Shown here one piece after another: positions 8,448 to 16,928 of a stretch of DNA of 64,000 nucleotides. This DNA is from Rhizobium sp. CF122 (GTDB taxonomy: Bacteria; Pseudomonadota; Alphaproteobacteria; Rhizobiales; Rhizobiaceae). Within the stretch, counting starts at the first letter, position 1. Every line of letters starts with the position of its first letter. A model generated the notes under the pieces. It worked only from the letters and a program-made list of their open reading frames with translations. It was not told the origin of the DNA and searched no databases. Both the position numbers and the translations under genes were made by a program. The stretch lies in assembly GCF_000282035.1 (NCBI RefSeq), contig NZ_AKKA01000080.1, positions 62,001 to 126,000 on the forward strand, written 5' to 3'.

Positions 8448-9440
8448 TCACTTCGGGCAAGCGTTGTCCGTCGTGTAGTCGTGAACCTTGATGGTTCCCG
8501 CGATGATGCCTTCCTTGGCCTTGTCGAGCGCGGCCTGCATTTCCGGCGTGATCAGGGCCTTGTTGTTGTCGTCGATGGCGGCGCCAACGCCGTCCTCCTT
8601 GACGCCGAGCGCCAGCACGCCGGCCGTGAACTTGTCGCCCTTGACGTCGCTGAAGCCGTTGTAGACGGCGAGGTCAACGCGCTTGACCATCGAGGTCAGG
8701 ACGGAGCCCGGGTGAAGGTGGTTCTGGTTGCTGTCGACGCCGATCGAGAGCTTCTTGTTGTCGGCGGCCGTCTGCAAGACGCCGAGGCCGGTTGCGCCCG
8801 CTGCCGCGTAGACGACGTCCGCGCCCTGATCGATCTGGTTCTTGGTGAGTTCGCCACCACGGACCGGGTCATTCCAGGCAGCGCCCGTCGTGCCGGTCAT
8901 GTTCTGGAACACCTCGATATCGGCCTTGACGGAGCGTGCGCCCTGCTCGTAGCCGCATTCGAACTTGCGGATCAGCGGAATGTCCATGCCACCGACGAAG
9001 CCCACCTTGCCGGTCTTGGAAGCGAGGCCTGCGAGAGTGCCAACGAGGAAGGAACCTTCTTCTTCCTTGTAAACGACGGAACGGACGTTCGGCTTGTCGA
9101 CGACGGCGTCAACGATGACGAACTTTGTGTCGGGAAACTCAGCCGCGACCTTCTCGATGGCCGAGGTCCACGCAAAGGAGACGGCGATAACCGGGTTGAA
9201 ACCACGGCTTGCGAAGTTGCGGATCGCCTGCTCGCCCTGGGTGTCGCCGGTCGGCTCGAAGTCGCGATAAGCGATCCCGGTTTCTTTCTTGAATTTCTCA
9301 GCGCCATTAAAGGCTGCTTCGTTAAAAGACTTATCGAACTTCCCGCCGGTGCCGTAAACGAGCGCCGGCTTGACGTCGGCGGCGAGCGCCGTCGTGGACA
9401 TGGCAGCCACGGCCAGGAGAGTCAGAAGGGATTTTTTCAT
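8448..9440 (-). CDS. BMP-family nucleoside-binding periplasmic protein
   Basis: A 330-residue solute-binding protein of the BMP/PnrA family, which binds purine and other nucleosides. The signal peptide ends at TALA before ADVKPALVYG. There is no lipobox cysteine, so it is probably a free periplasmic protein rather than a lipoprotein like spirochaetal PnrA. The ATG at 9440 starts a classic MKKSLLTLLAV leader; upstream codons have no family match. First gene of the nucleoside uptake and catabolism operon, preceded by two palindromes. Confidence 0.9.
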   Translation of the reverse strand: MKKSLLTLLAVAAMSTTALAADVKPALVYGTGGKFDKSFNEAAFNGAEKFKKETGIAYRDFEPTGDTQGEQAIRNFASRGFNPVIAVSFAWTSAIEKVAAEFPDTKFVIVDAVVDKPNVRSVVYKEEEGSFLVGTLAGLASKTGKVGFVGGMDIPLIRKFECGYEQGARSVKADIEVFQNMTGTTGAAWNDPVRGGELTKNQIDQGADVVYAAAGATGLGVLQTAADNKKLSIGVDSNQNHLHPGSVLTSMVKRVDLAVYNGFSDVKGDKFTAGVLALGVKEDGVGAAIDDNNKALITPEMQAALDKAKEGIIAGTIKVHDYTTDNACPK

Positions 9441-9560
9441 GAGTTGCAGCCCTATTGTTTCTATTTGTTTGGGTCCTCCCGCAAGCCCGTTCAGGCATGT
9501 CTGCGGAACCACCGACCTCCCCCCGGAGGCCTGGCTGGGCGCATCCTTGCATGGCTCAAA

Positions 9561-9582
9561 AAAAATTTCACGAGAAATTTTT
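9561..9582. promoter_or_regulatory. AT-rich palindrome upstream of the nucleoside operon
   Basis: AAAAATTTC and GAAATTTTT form a perfect nine-base inverted repeat around ACGA, about 120 bases before the binding-protein start codon. Size and position suit an operator for a dimeric repressor, but no regulator gene is adjacent and the binding protein is unknown. Confidence 0.4.
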
Positions 9583-9609
9583 CGACTGGTAAAAATTTGC
9601 CGCAATTGC

Positions 9610-9639
9610 CAAAAATCAGCTCAGACGGGCTGATTTTTG
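9610..9639. promoter_or_regulatory. Second palindrome upstream of the nucleoside operon
   Basis: CAAAAATCAGC and GCTGATTTTTG form a perfect eleven-base inverted repeat with an eight-base spacer. It may be a terminator for the small membrane-protein gene at 9748-10065 (arms are AT-rich and end in T on the minus strand) or a second operator. The sequence does not decide between these. Confidence 0.4.
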
Positions 9640-9747
9640 CTCAAAATCATCGTCGGGTTGCGATTTTTCTAGCCAATCCAGGCGTGACGACCGTTTCGAT
9701 ATCATCGTCTGATGTCGGGCTGGGGATGTCCAGGACAATGCTGCTTC

Positions 9748-10065
9748 TTATGCGGCAAAGCGGCCGGCGATCGGCGGTTTCTTGTAGCCCGCCATCCACA
9801 ACAGCAGCGACAGCACCAGAAACACGGCGAAGGCCGGCTGGAGCATCAGCCACTGGAAGGCAAGGGTATAGAACCGCGGGTGGATATAGTAGGCGATCGT
9901 TGCTTGCAGGCTTTCCAGCGACGACGGGCTCAGATCCTGCCACGCGTCGCCCATCGGCGTTATGACCACGGAGGAGGCGGCAACGGACTGAATTGAATCG
10001 ATCGTTCCGGCAATCACGGCAACAGCCAGCGCAACAAGACTCGCCAAACGCAAAAGGAAACGCAT
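9748..10065 (-). CDS. Small membrane protein of unknown function
   Basis: A 105-residue product with a hydrophobic N-terminal segment (signal peptide or transmembrane helix, residues 1-25) and a second helix near residues 75-93 (FQWLMLQPAFAVFLVLSLLLWMAGY). The segment between should face the periplasm. The ATG is preceded by GGAGAG at a suitable distance. I do not recognise a domain. It lies alone between tRNA-Ser (opposite strand) and the nucleoside operon, and two inverted repeats follow it. Confidence 0.65.
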   Translation of the reverse strand: MRFLLRLASLVALAVAVIAGTIDSIQSVAASSVVITPMGDAWQDLSPSSLESLQATIAYYIHPRFYTLAFQWLMLQPAFAVFLVLSLLLWMAGYKKPPIAGRFAA

Positions 10066-10217
10066 CGAACTCTCCGGCCATCAACGCACCGGGCTCTTGC
10101 CCGGCCAGCCGCGCCATTTTCCACCTGCAATAAAAGATAGCTACGGGCTGATGGAACTGCAATGGAGGGCTTAGCCACACTTTTACCGGAAGAAGTCAAA
10201 AAACTGTTAGATTTGGG

Positions 10218-10246
10218 TTGATCGGCGAAAATTCATCGGTATATAT
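10218..10246 (+). promoter_or_regulatory. Probable promoter of tRNA-Ser
   Basis: TTGATC (10218-10223) and TATATA (10240-10245) are separated by 16 bases and lie about 50 bases before the tRNA. They resemble sigma-70 elements. Placement is by eye. Confidence 0.45.
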
Positions 10247-10293
10247 CGCGGCCGTTCCGACGATTTGCATCTTCGCCGATGCAGACCGCCAAA

Positions 10294-10383
10294 GGACAGG
10301 TGGCCGAGTGGTTGAAGGCGCACGCCTGGAACGCGTGTGTACGTGAAAGCGTACCGAGGGTTCGAATCCCTCTCTGTCCGCCA
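10294..10383 (+). tRNA. tRNA-Ser, anticodon GGA
   Basis: A 90-base class II tRNA. The acceptor arms GGACAGG and TCTGTCC pair, the anticodon stem CACGC/GCGTG encloses loop CTGGAAC with anticodon GGA at 10328-10330, a long variable arm follows, and the T arm carries GGTTCGAATCC. The 3' CCA is encoded. It reads UCC and UCU serine codons. I looked for an attachment-site repeat or integrase next to it and found none. Confidence 0.95.
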
Positions 10384-10550
10384 TTTCTTTCAAAGAAGTG
10401 ATTTGTTTACAACTGCTTGGGAGATCACGTGGCAACGGTTGCGCGTCTCGACCGACCGTCTGCATGGGCATGATGGCCGTTTGAATAGCGATCGAGGGCA
10501 AAAGTTTGCTTCTTGATGTGCGTTACCTCCCGACATCCATCCCGAAATGC

Positions 10551-10577
10551 AAAAGGCCCTGCCTTACGGCAGGGCCT
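10551..10577 (-). terminator. Rho-independent terminator of msrA
   Basis: AGGCCCTGCC and GGCAGGGCCT pair perfectly around TTAC, and on the minus strand the stem runs into TTTTGCATTT. It lies just after the msrA stop. Confidence 0.8.
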
Positions 10578-10600
10578 CCTTCGTTTCGCACACGTTCCGG

Positions 10601-11122
10601 TCATCCAACGGCGGCGGTGTCTTGCTGCCGTTTCGGCAACTTCCACCCGGGTCGGACAAAGTGGCATGTGTATCCGTTCGGAATGCGTTCCAGATAATCC
10701 TGGTGCTCAGGTTCCGCTTCCCAGAAATCGCTTGCGGGAACGACTTCGGTAACGACTTTCCCGGGCCATAGACCCGATGCGTCCACGTCAGCAATGGTGT
10801 TTTCGGCGGTCAACTGCTGTTTGTCGCTCGTGTAGAATATCGCCGACCTGTAACTGGCGCCGAGATCATTGCCTTGCCGGTTGAGTGTCGTCGGATCATG
10901 GATCTGAAAAAAGAACTCGAGGATGTCACGGTAGCTGATCTTCGCGGGATCGAACATGATCTCGATCGCCTCGGCGTGATTGCCGTGATTCCGGTAGGTC
11001 GCGTTCGCCACCTCGCCACCGGTGTAGCCCACGCGCGTGGACACGACGCCCGGATAGCGTCTGATGAGATCCTGCATACCCCAAAAGCAACCGCCCGCCA
11101 GTACCGCACGCTCTACAGTCAT
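10601..11122 (-). CDS. msrA: Peptide-methionine (S)-S-oxide reductase
   Basis: Repairs oxidised methionine (the S epimer of the sulfoxide) in proteins and free methionine using thioredoxin. The catalytic motif GCFWG is at residues 11-15, with the nucleophilic cysteine second in that motif, followed by TRVGYTGG and HAEAIEI typical of the family. The 173-residue length fits the single-domain form without a fused MsrB. Monocistronic, with its own terminator. Confidence 0.95.
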   Translation of the reverse strand: MTVERAVLAGGCFWGMQDLIRRYPGVVSTRVGYTGGEVANATYRNHGNHAEAIEIMFDPAKISYRDILEFFFQIHDPTTLNRQGNDLGASYRSAIFYTSDKQQLTAENTIADVDASGLWPGKVVTEVVPASDFWEAEPEHQDYLERIPNGYTCHFVRPGWKLPKRQQDTAAVG

Positions 11123-11259
11123 TGGATCGTCCTTTCAGGTCAAAGATGGGCGTCAAACTTCGGCAGCCCGCGCCCGCACTTGCCTAAATGGGGACCGCGT
11201 CCGGGTTTTGCCAGGTTCGGCGCGGTTATCGCGGCTCCGTCCGGCGTCACGGAAATCTC

Positions 11260-12564
11260 TCAGACAAGCACCGCCTGGTCGACGCGGTCTTCCGTCCCGA
11301 AGAATTTCAGATAGCGCTGAACCTCGGCCGGATCGCCAGTCGCCTTCTGCGGATTGTCCGATAGTTTAACGGCAGGGCGGCCGTTGGCGTCGATGACCTT
11401 GCAGACGATGGAGATCGGGTTGAGCCCGGAGATCTCGGTCGGTGCACAGCCGGCGAAATCGTTGGTGAGGTTGGTGCCCCAGCCGAAGCTCATGCGCACC
11501 TTCCCCTCGAAGTGCTTGTAGGTGTCGATGATGGCATCGACATCGAGCCCGTCCGAGAAGATGAGCAGCTTCTGGCGCGGATCGCGGCCCATCTTTTTCC
11601 ACCACTCGATGATCTTCTCGCCGCCCTCGATCGGTGGTGCGCTGTCCGGACGGAAACCAGTCCAATCAGCGACCCATTCGGGCGCGTCGCGCAGGAAGGC
11701 GGCGGTGCCGAAGGCATCCGGAAGGACGATCAGCAGGTTGCCGCCGTAGAGCTTGTTCCAATCGCGCAGAACTTTGTAGGGCGCGTTGTGCAACTCGGCG
11801 TCGTTCTTCGCCAGTGCTGCGGCCACCATCGGCAGTTCGTGGGCGTTCGTGCCCACCGCTTCGAGATCGGAATCCATGGCGAGCAGGACGTTGCTGGTAC
11901 CGGTGAAGGCGGGACCAATGCCTTCCTTCAGCGCCTCGACGCACCAGCGCTGCCACAGGAAGCTGTGGCGGCGGCGCGTGCCGAAATCGGAGATGCGCAG
12001 ACCGGGCAATTCGCGCAGTCGCTCCACCTTTTCCCACATCCGTGCCTTGGCGCGGGCATAGAGTACATCGAGCGTAAACGGCCCGAGCGCCTTCATGGCC
12101 GAGCGCGACCGAAGCTCGTTGATGATGGCGAGCGCCGGAATTTCCCACATGGTCGTGTCCTTCCACGATCCGTGGAAGTCCAGCACATATTGGCCATCGC
12201 GCTTCGACAGCTCGTATTCGGGCAGCTGGAAATGCGAGAGCCAGGCTAGGAACTCAGGCTCGAAAATCTGCGCGCGCCCATAAAAACTGTTACCTGCGAG
12301 CCAGATCATCTCCTTCTTGGAGAGGCGGAGCGAACGGGCATGATCGAGCTGCTCGCGCAATTCGCCCTCGTCGATCTCTTCGGCCAGCAGCACGCGTTTG
12401 GTGCGGTTGATGAGCGTGAATGTGGCGTTTACATCAGGATAGAGCTTCCAGATCATCTGCAGCATCAACAGCTTGTAGAAGTCTGTGTCGATCAGGCTGC
12501 GAACAATCGGATCGAGCTTCCAGGTGTGATTGTAAACGCGCCTTGCGATATCGGTCTTGGCCAT
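11260..12564 (-). CDS. pncB: Nicotinate phosphoribosyltransferase
   Basis: Makes nicotinate mononucleotide from nicotinate and PRPP with ATP hydrolysis, the entry step of the Preiss-Handler NAD salvage route. The 434-residue protein has the family's LIDTDFYKLLMLQMIW start region, the DFGTRRRHSF segment and the SFGWGTNLTND phosphate-binding motif. The ATG at 12564 gives MAKTDIARRVYNHTW. It is flanked by single genes and looks monocistronic. Confidence 0.95.
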   Translation of the reverse strand: MAKTDIARRVYNHTWKLDPIVRSLIDTDFYKLLMLQMIWKLYPDVNATFTLINRTKRVLLAEEIDEGELREQLDHARSLRLSKKEMIWLAGNSFYGRAQIFEPEFLAWLSHFQLPEYELSKRDGQYVLDFHGSWKDTTMWEIPALAIINELRSRSAMKALGPFTLDVLYARAKARMWEKVERLRELPGLRISDFGTRRRHSFLWQRWCVEALKEGIGPAFTGTSNVLLAMDSDLEAVGTNAHELPMVAAALAKNDAELHNAPYKVLRDWNKLYGGNLLIVLPDAFGTAAFLRDAPEWVADWTGFRPDSAPPIEGGEKIIEWWKKMGRDPRQKLLIFSDGLDVDAIIDTYKHFEGKVRMSFGWGTNLTNDFAGCAPTEISGLNPISIVCKVIDANGRPAVKLSDNPQKATGDPAEVQRYLKFFGTEDRVDQAVLV

Positions 12565-12670
12565 GAACTCCGCCCATTCCCAAACCGGACAAATCGCGTC
12601 ATAAGCCGACGCACGAAGACCGGCTCGTGCGCCTTCTTATCGAAAAATCAGCCGGTAAAGTCCAGCGCAA

Positions 12671-12708
12671 ACAGAAAAGCACCCTGCCGGCTGTGCGACA
12701 GGATGCTT
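12671..12708 (-). terminator. Probable terminator of the small membrane-anchored protein gene
   Basis: Interrupted stem AAGCA-CCTG / CAGG-TGCTT followed on the minus strand by TTTTCTGTTT, located about 30 bases after the stop at 12737. Confidence 0.5.
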
Positions 12709-12736
12709 CCTTGTGACCGCCTGACCCGCGCCTTTC

Positions 12737-13087
12737 TTATTGCGCCGGGGCCTTCGGGGTTGCCGATGCCGGATTCGATGCCGGCGGCTGAGACGGCGTC
12801 TCGGTCGGCACCGCGTTGCCGTTCTGCAGTGACGGTGGTGCTGCCGGTGCCGGCTGTTGCGATTGAATTTGCTGTCCAGGTTGCTGCGGAGCGATGTCCG
12901 CCGCCTCCTTCTTGCCCCAGATTTCAACGGGGATCCATACGATGAAGGCAAGCGCCAACGCGACGATCAGGACCATAAGAATACGAGTGCCCATTCGGCC
13001 CTGCTTCGCCTTGACTGACGAGATCGTTTCTTCGGCGTGGAGCTTGCCGTCGGACTTTTCCCAGCGCGTTTCCGTCTGGTGAGCCAT
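12737..13087 (-). CDS. Single-pass membrane protein with proline- and glutamine-rich tail
   Basis: A 116-residue protein with a polar N terminus (MAHQTETRWEKSDGK), one transmembrane helix near residues 34-52 (ILMVLIVALALAFIVWIPV) and a low-complexity tail rich in Pro, Gln, Ala and Ser. The tail probably lies in the periplasm. The ATG at 13087 has GGAAGGAG upstream. I do not recognise a family; the layout suggests a small envelope protein. Confidence 0.65.
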   Translation of the reverse strand: MAHQTETRWEKSDGKLHAEETISSVKAKQGRMGTRILMVLIVALALAFIVWIPVEIWGKKEAADIAPQQPGQQIQSQQPAPAAPPSLQNGNAVPTETPSQPPASNPASATPKAPAQ

Positions 13088-13177
13088 GTCTTTCTCCTTC
13101 CGGAGTCGCGCGAGCCATTGTCGGCCCAGCACTTCATCTGGGAGAAAAACGAATGGCGCGCAGCATGGTTCCTGCGC

Positions 13178-14137
13178 TCAATAGCCCACCTGTCTGTCGA
13201 CAACGAATTGCAGCGGCTCGCCGCTCTCATAGCGGGCGATCTGGCGCTCGACGTGCCGGAAGAGCGCGGTTTCATCGGATACGGCCGCATCGTGCGGCGT
13301 GATGAAAACGTTCTCCAGCTCCCAGAGCGGATCGTCGGACGGCAGCGGCTCGACCGCGAATACGTCGATCGAGGCGCCCCCGAGCACACCGCCCTGAATT
13401 GCGGCGACGATGTCGGCCTGCACCTGGCTCTTTCCCCGCCCAGCATTGATGAACACCGGCTTGCCGAGCGCGCCGCCCTGGCGCAGCTTTGAAAACAGCG
13501 CCGCATTGTAGAAGCCGGTCGTCTCGGGCGTCAGCGGCAGCAGACCGACGAGAAAATCCGTTCTGGAGAGGAATTCATCGAGCTGACCGGAATCGAACGT
13601 CTCGATACCCTCGATATCCTTGCGGCTGCGCGACCAGCCGATGACGTTGAACCCCATGACCTTCAGCTTGTACGCCGCGTCCTGTCCGAGCACGCCAAGG
13701 CCCATGATGCCGACGGTGATCTCGGACGCTTCAGGCGGAACCAGCTTGCCCCAGATGCGCGCCCGCTGGTCCTTGTCGTGCTGATGCTGCTGTCGGAGGT
13801 GCATGAGGCACTGCATCACCACCCATTCGCTCATCCGGGTCGTCAGGCTGCGGTCGGAGAAGCGAACGATCGGCACATCAGGCAAGCCCGGCAGGTTCAT
13901 GAAGCTGTCGACGCCGGCGCCACCCGAGAAGATGACCTTGAGATTGGGAGCGCGAGTGAAAAGATCCGCGTCCGGCTTCCAGAGCAGCGCATGGTCGATG
14001 CCGGTCAGATCGCGATCCTTGTTTGCGGGGTCGGCGAGATTGATGCTGCCGCGATCCGGAAAAGCGCTCTTGAGGATGCGGGCAACGGTGTCGGGGTCGA
14101 ACTTGAGATCGACGAGAATGGGCGGTCTTGTGGGCAT
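13178..14137 (-). CDS. D-isomer-specific 2-hydroxyacid dehydrogenase (glyoxylate/hydroxypyruvate reductase-like)
   Basis: A 319-residue NAD(P)-dependent dehydrogenase similar to GhrA-type glyoxylate/hydroxypyruvate reductases. The Rossmann motif GLGVLG is near residue 145, and the catalytic Arg (NAGRG), Glu (FAVEPLPSDDPLWE) and His (ITPHDAA) are present. It begins eight bases after the yejF stop, so it is the last gene of the yejABEF transcript. A link to peptide import is not obvious. Exact substrate cannot be read from sequence. Confidence 0.88.
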   Translation of the reverse strand: MPTRPPILVDLKFDPDTVARILKSAFPDRGSINLADPANKDRDLTGIDHALLWKPDADLFTRAPNLKVIFSGGAGVDSFMNLPGLPDVPIVRFSDRSLTTRMSEWVVMQCLMHLRQQHQHDKDQRARIWGKLVPPEASEITVGIMGLGVLGQDAAYKLKVMGFNVIGWSRSRKDIEGIETFDSGQLDEFLSRTDFLVGLLPLTPETTGFYNAALFSKLRQGGALGKPVFINAGRGKSQVQADIVAAIQGGVLGGASIDVFAVEPLPSDDPLWELENVFITPHDAAVSDETALFRHVERQIARYESGEPLQFVVDRQVGY

Positions 14138-14145
14138 GATCGTCT

Positions 14146-15783
14146 TTACTGTTGGATGGCGGGCGTCGGCACCGCCTCGATGTTGAAGGCGGCAGCCATC
14201 AGCGCTTTGGTGTAGTCGTCCTTCGGCGCACCGAAGATCGCAGCGGACGGGCCTTGCTCGACGACCTTGCCGAAGCGCATGACGATGACGTCGTTTGCCA
14301 GCGCCTTCACCACCTTCAGGTCGTGGCTGATGAAGAGGTAGGCGAGATCATGCTTCTTCTGCAGGTCGCGCAGGAGGTCGACGACCTGCGCCTGGACGCT
14401 CATGTCGAGCGCCGATGTCGGCTCATCCAGCATCACGAAGCGCGGTTTAAGGACCATGGCGCGGGCAATAGCGATGCGTTGGCGTTGTCCGCCGGAGAAT
14501 TCATGCGGATAGCGCCAGCGGGTCAGCGGGTCGAGGCCGACTTCCTCCAGCGCCCAGCAGACGCGTTGATCGCGCTCCTCGTAGGAGAGCGACCGCTCGT
14601 GCACCTTGAGGCCTTCCGCGATGATGTCGCCAACCGACATGCGGGGGCTGAGCGAGCCGTAGGGATCCTGAAACACGACCTGCAGCTGATTGCGAAGCGG
14701 CCGCATTTCCGTAAATGAATAGCTGGCTATATCCTTGCCGACGAAGCTGATCCGGCCCTGCGACGAAATCAGCCGCGTCAGCGCGAGACCGAGCGTCGTC
14801 TTGCCCGATCCGGATTCGCCGACGACGCCGAGCGTCTGTCCCGCGCGCAGCTGAAGATCGATTCCGTCCACGGCCTTCACATGATCGACGACCTTGCGCA
14901 TGAGGCCGGCCTTGATCGGAAACCAGACGCGAATGTCCGCTCCCTGCATCACGACGGGTTTTGAGGGATCGGCAAGCGGCGGCTCGCCGCGCGGCTCGGA
15001 GGCCAGCAGATGCCGGGTATAATCGTGCTTCGGATTGCGAAAGACCTCTTCCACCGTACCGGTCTCGACGATCTTGCCCTTGGTCATCACGCAGACACGG
15101 TCGGCGAACTTGCGAACAATGCCGAGGTCGTGGGTGATGAAGAGCATCGACATGCCATGCTGGCCCTTCAGTTGCCGCAGCAGTTCGAGGATCTGCGCCT
15201 GCACGGTCACGTCGAGGGCGGTCGTTGGCTCGTCAGCGATCAGCAGTTCCGGTCGGTTGGCGAGCGCCATGGCGATCATCACGCGTTGCCGCTGGCCGCC
15301 GGAAAGTTCGTGCGGATAGGCTTTCAGCCGCTTTTCCGGCTCGCGGATGCCGACCTGGTTCAGCAGTTCGAGAATCCGCTTGCGCGCGGCCTGCCCGGTC
15401 ACGCCCTGGTGCAGTGCGAGGATCTCGGCGATCTGCTTCTCGATCGTGTGCAGCGGGTTGAGCGAGGTCATCGGCTCCTGGAAGATCATCGTGATGTCAT
15501 TGCCGCGCACCTCGCGCAACGCCTTGTCGGATGCCTTCAAGAGGTCCTTGCCCTTGAACAGGATTTCGCCGGAGGGATGGCTGGCTGAGGGGTAGGGGAG
15601 CAGACGCAGGATCGAATTGGCGGAGACCGATTTGCCCGAGCCGGACTCGCCGACGAGCGCCACGACCTCGCCCTTGCGAATATCGAAGGAGATGTGATCG
15701 ACGGCCAGCGATGTATCGCCGCCCTGGTGGAACGCCACCGAAAGCTCGCGAACGGACAGCAGTGTTTCGGCAGCGTCACTCAT
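14146..15783 (-). CDS. yejF: Peptide ABC transporter ATP-binding protein, two fused ATPase domains
   Basis: A 545-residue double ATPase of the oligopeptide/Yej class. Walker A motifs GESGSGKSV (N half) and GESGSGKTT (C half) and two LSGGQRQR/FSGGQRQR signatures are intact. In enterobacteria YejABEF imports microcin C and other peptides; in Sinorhizobium the system has been linked to handling plant NCR peptides. The start overlaps yejE as ATGA. The energising subunit of the importer encoded by 14146-20018. Confidence 0.93.
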   Translation of the reverse strand: MSDAAETLLSVRELSVAFHQGGDTSLAVDHISFDIRKGEVVALVGESGSGKSVSANSILRLLPYPSASHPSGEILFKGKDLLKASDKALREVRGNDITMIFQEPMTSLNPLHTIEKQIAEILALHQGVTGQAARKRILELLNQVGIREPEKRLKAYPHELSGGQRQRVMIAMALANRPELLIADEPTTALDVTVQAQILELLRQLKGQHGMSMLFITHDLGIVRKFADRVCVMTKGKIVETGTVEEVFRNPKHDYTRHLLASEPRGEPPLADPSKPVVMQGADIRVWFPIKAGLMRKVVDHVKAVDGIDLQLRAGQTLGVVGESGSGKTTLGLALTRLISSQGRISFVGKDIASYSFTEMRPLRNQLQVVFQDPYGSLSPRMSVGDIIAEGLKVHERSLSYEERDQRVCWALEEVGLDPLTRWRYPHEFSGGQRQRIAIARAMVLKPRFVMLDEPTSALDMSVQAQVVDLLRDLQKKHDLAYLFISHDLKVVKALANDVIVMRFGKVVEQGPSAAIFGAPKDDYTKALMAAAFNIEAVPTPAIQQ

Positions 15784-16928
15784 TGAAACGTCTTCCTGGG
15801 ATCGAATGCATCACGAACCGCTTCGCCGATGAAGATCAACAGCGACAGCATGATCGACATGGTGAAGAACGCCGTCAGCCCGAGCCATGGCGCCTGCAGG
15901 TTGGCCTTGCCCTGCGCGATCATCTCGCCGAGCGAAGGAGAGCCCGGCGGCATGCCAAAACCGAGGAAGTCGAGCGAGGTCAGCGTCGTGATCGAGCCCG
16001 ACAAGATGAATGGCAGGAAGGTGAGCGTCGCCACCATCGCGTTCGGCAGCAGGTGGCGCCACATGATTGTCCGGTTGTTCACCCCGAGCGCACGGGCGGC
16101 ACGCACATATTCGAAATTGCGGGCCCGCAGGAATTCCGCGCGCACGACGCCGACGAAGCCGACCCATGAGAAGAGCAGCATGATCCCAAGCAGCACGAAG
16201 AAGCCGGGCGGCAGGATGGCCGCGATGATCAGCAGGATATAGAGCACCGGCATCGACGACCAGATCTCGATGAAACGCTGCAGCAGTAGGTCTGTCCAGC
16301 CGCCGAAATAGCCCTGGATCGCGCCGGCGCTGACGCCGATGATGGCCGAGCAGATCGTCAACACCAGCCCGAACAGCACGGAGATGCGGAAGCCGTAGAT
16401 GACGCGGGCAAGCACGTCACGCGCCTGATCGTCAGTGCCGAGCCAGTTGAGATTGCCGAAGTTGCAGCCGGGGTCGGCCGCTCCCTGCGGATATCCGGAG
16501 CAGCGCTCCTCCTTGCTCATCAGCCAGAAGGGTGGGGTCGGCGCCGAATGCGGGATGTTCGAATTGACAGAGCGATAGGAGTAGTGGATCGGCGGCCAGA
16601 TCATCCAGCCGTTGGCGTTGATCTCGTCCGATATGACGTCGGAGCGGTAGTCGGTTTCAGCCAGGAATCCGCCGAACTTCTCTTCGGGATAGTTGACCAG
16701 AACTGGGAAGAGGATCTCACCCTTGTAGGAGGCGATGATCGGCCGGTCGTTGGCGATGAACTCGGCAAACAGGCTGAGCACGAACAGGACAAGGAACAGC
16801 CACAAGGACCAGTGGCCGCGCCTGTTGGCCTTGAAATTCTTCCAGCGGCGGACGTTGGTCGGGGACAGCAGGCCTTTGCGCGGCGGCTTGACCGGCGTTG
16901 CGGTCGTCGGATTGGCGGCGGTGTCCAT
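15780..16928 (-). CDS. yejE: Peptide ABC transporter permease
   Basis: Inner-membrane permease of 382 residues of the DppC/OppC class. It has a long N-terminal cytoplasmic stretch, one helix near residue 45, a periplasmic loop of about 120 residues with two cysteines, then the five-helix core with the EAA-type loop RARNFEYVRAARALGVNNRTIMWRHLLPN. The ATG at 16928 shares one base with the yejB stop (TGATG). The open frame continues upstream inside yejB but without resemblance. Confidence 0.93.
   Translation of the reverse strand: MDTAANPTTATPVKPPRKGLLSPTNVRRWKNFKANRRGHWSLWLFLVLFVLSLFAEFIANDRPIIASYKGEILFPVLVNYPEEKFGGFLAETDYRSDVISDEINANGWMIWPPIHYSYRSVNSNIPHSAPTPPFWLMSKEERCSGYPQGAADPGCNFGNLNWLGTDDQARDVLARVIYGFRISVLFGLVLTICSAIIGVSAGAIQGYFGGWTDLLLQRFIEIWSSMPVLYILLIIAAILPPGFFVLLGIMLLFSWVGFVGVVRAEFLRARNFEYVRAARALGVNNRTIMWRHLLPNAMVATLTFLPFILSGSITTLTSLDFLGFGMPPGSPSLGEMIAQGKANLQAPWLGLTAFFTMSIMLSLLIFIGEAVRDAFDPRKTFQ

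Noticed and set aside
10294..10600. tRNA-Ser as an integration site for a mobile element
   Set aside because: No integrase gene and no repeat of the tRNA 3' end were found nearby; flanking genes look like ordinary backbone.
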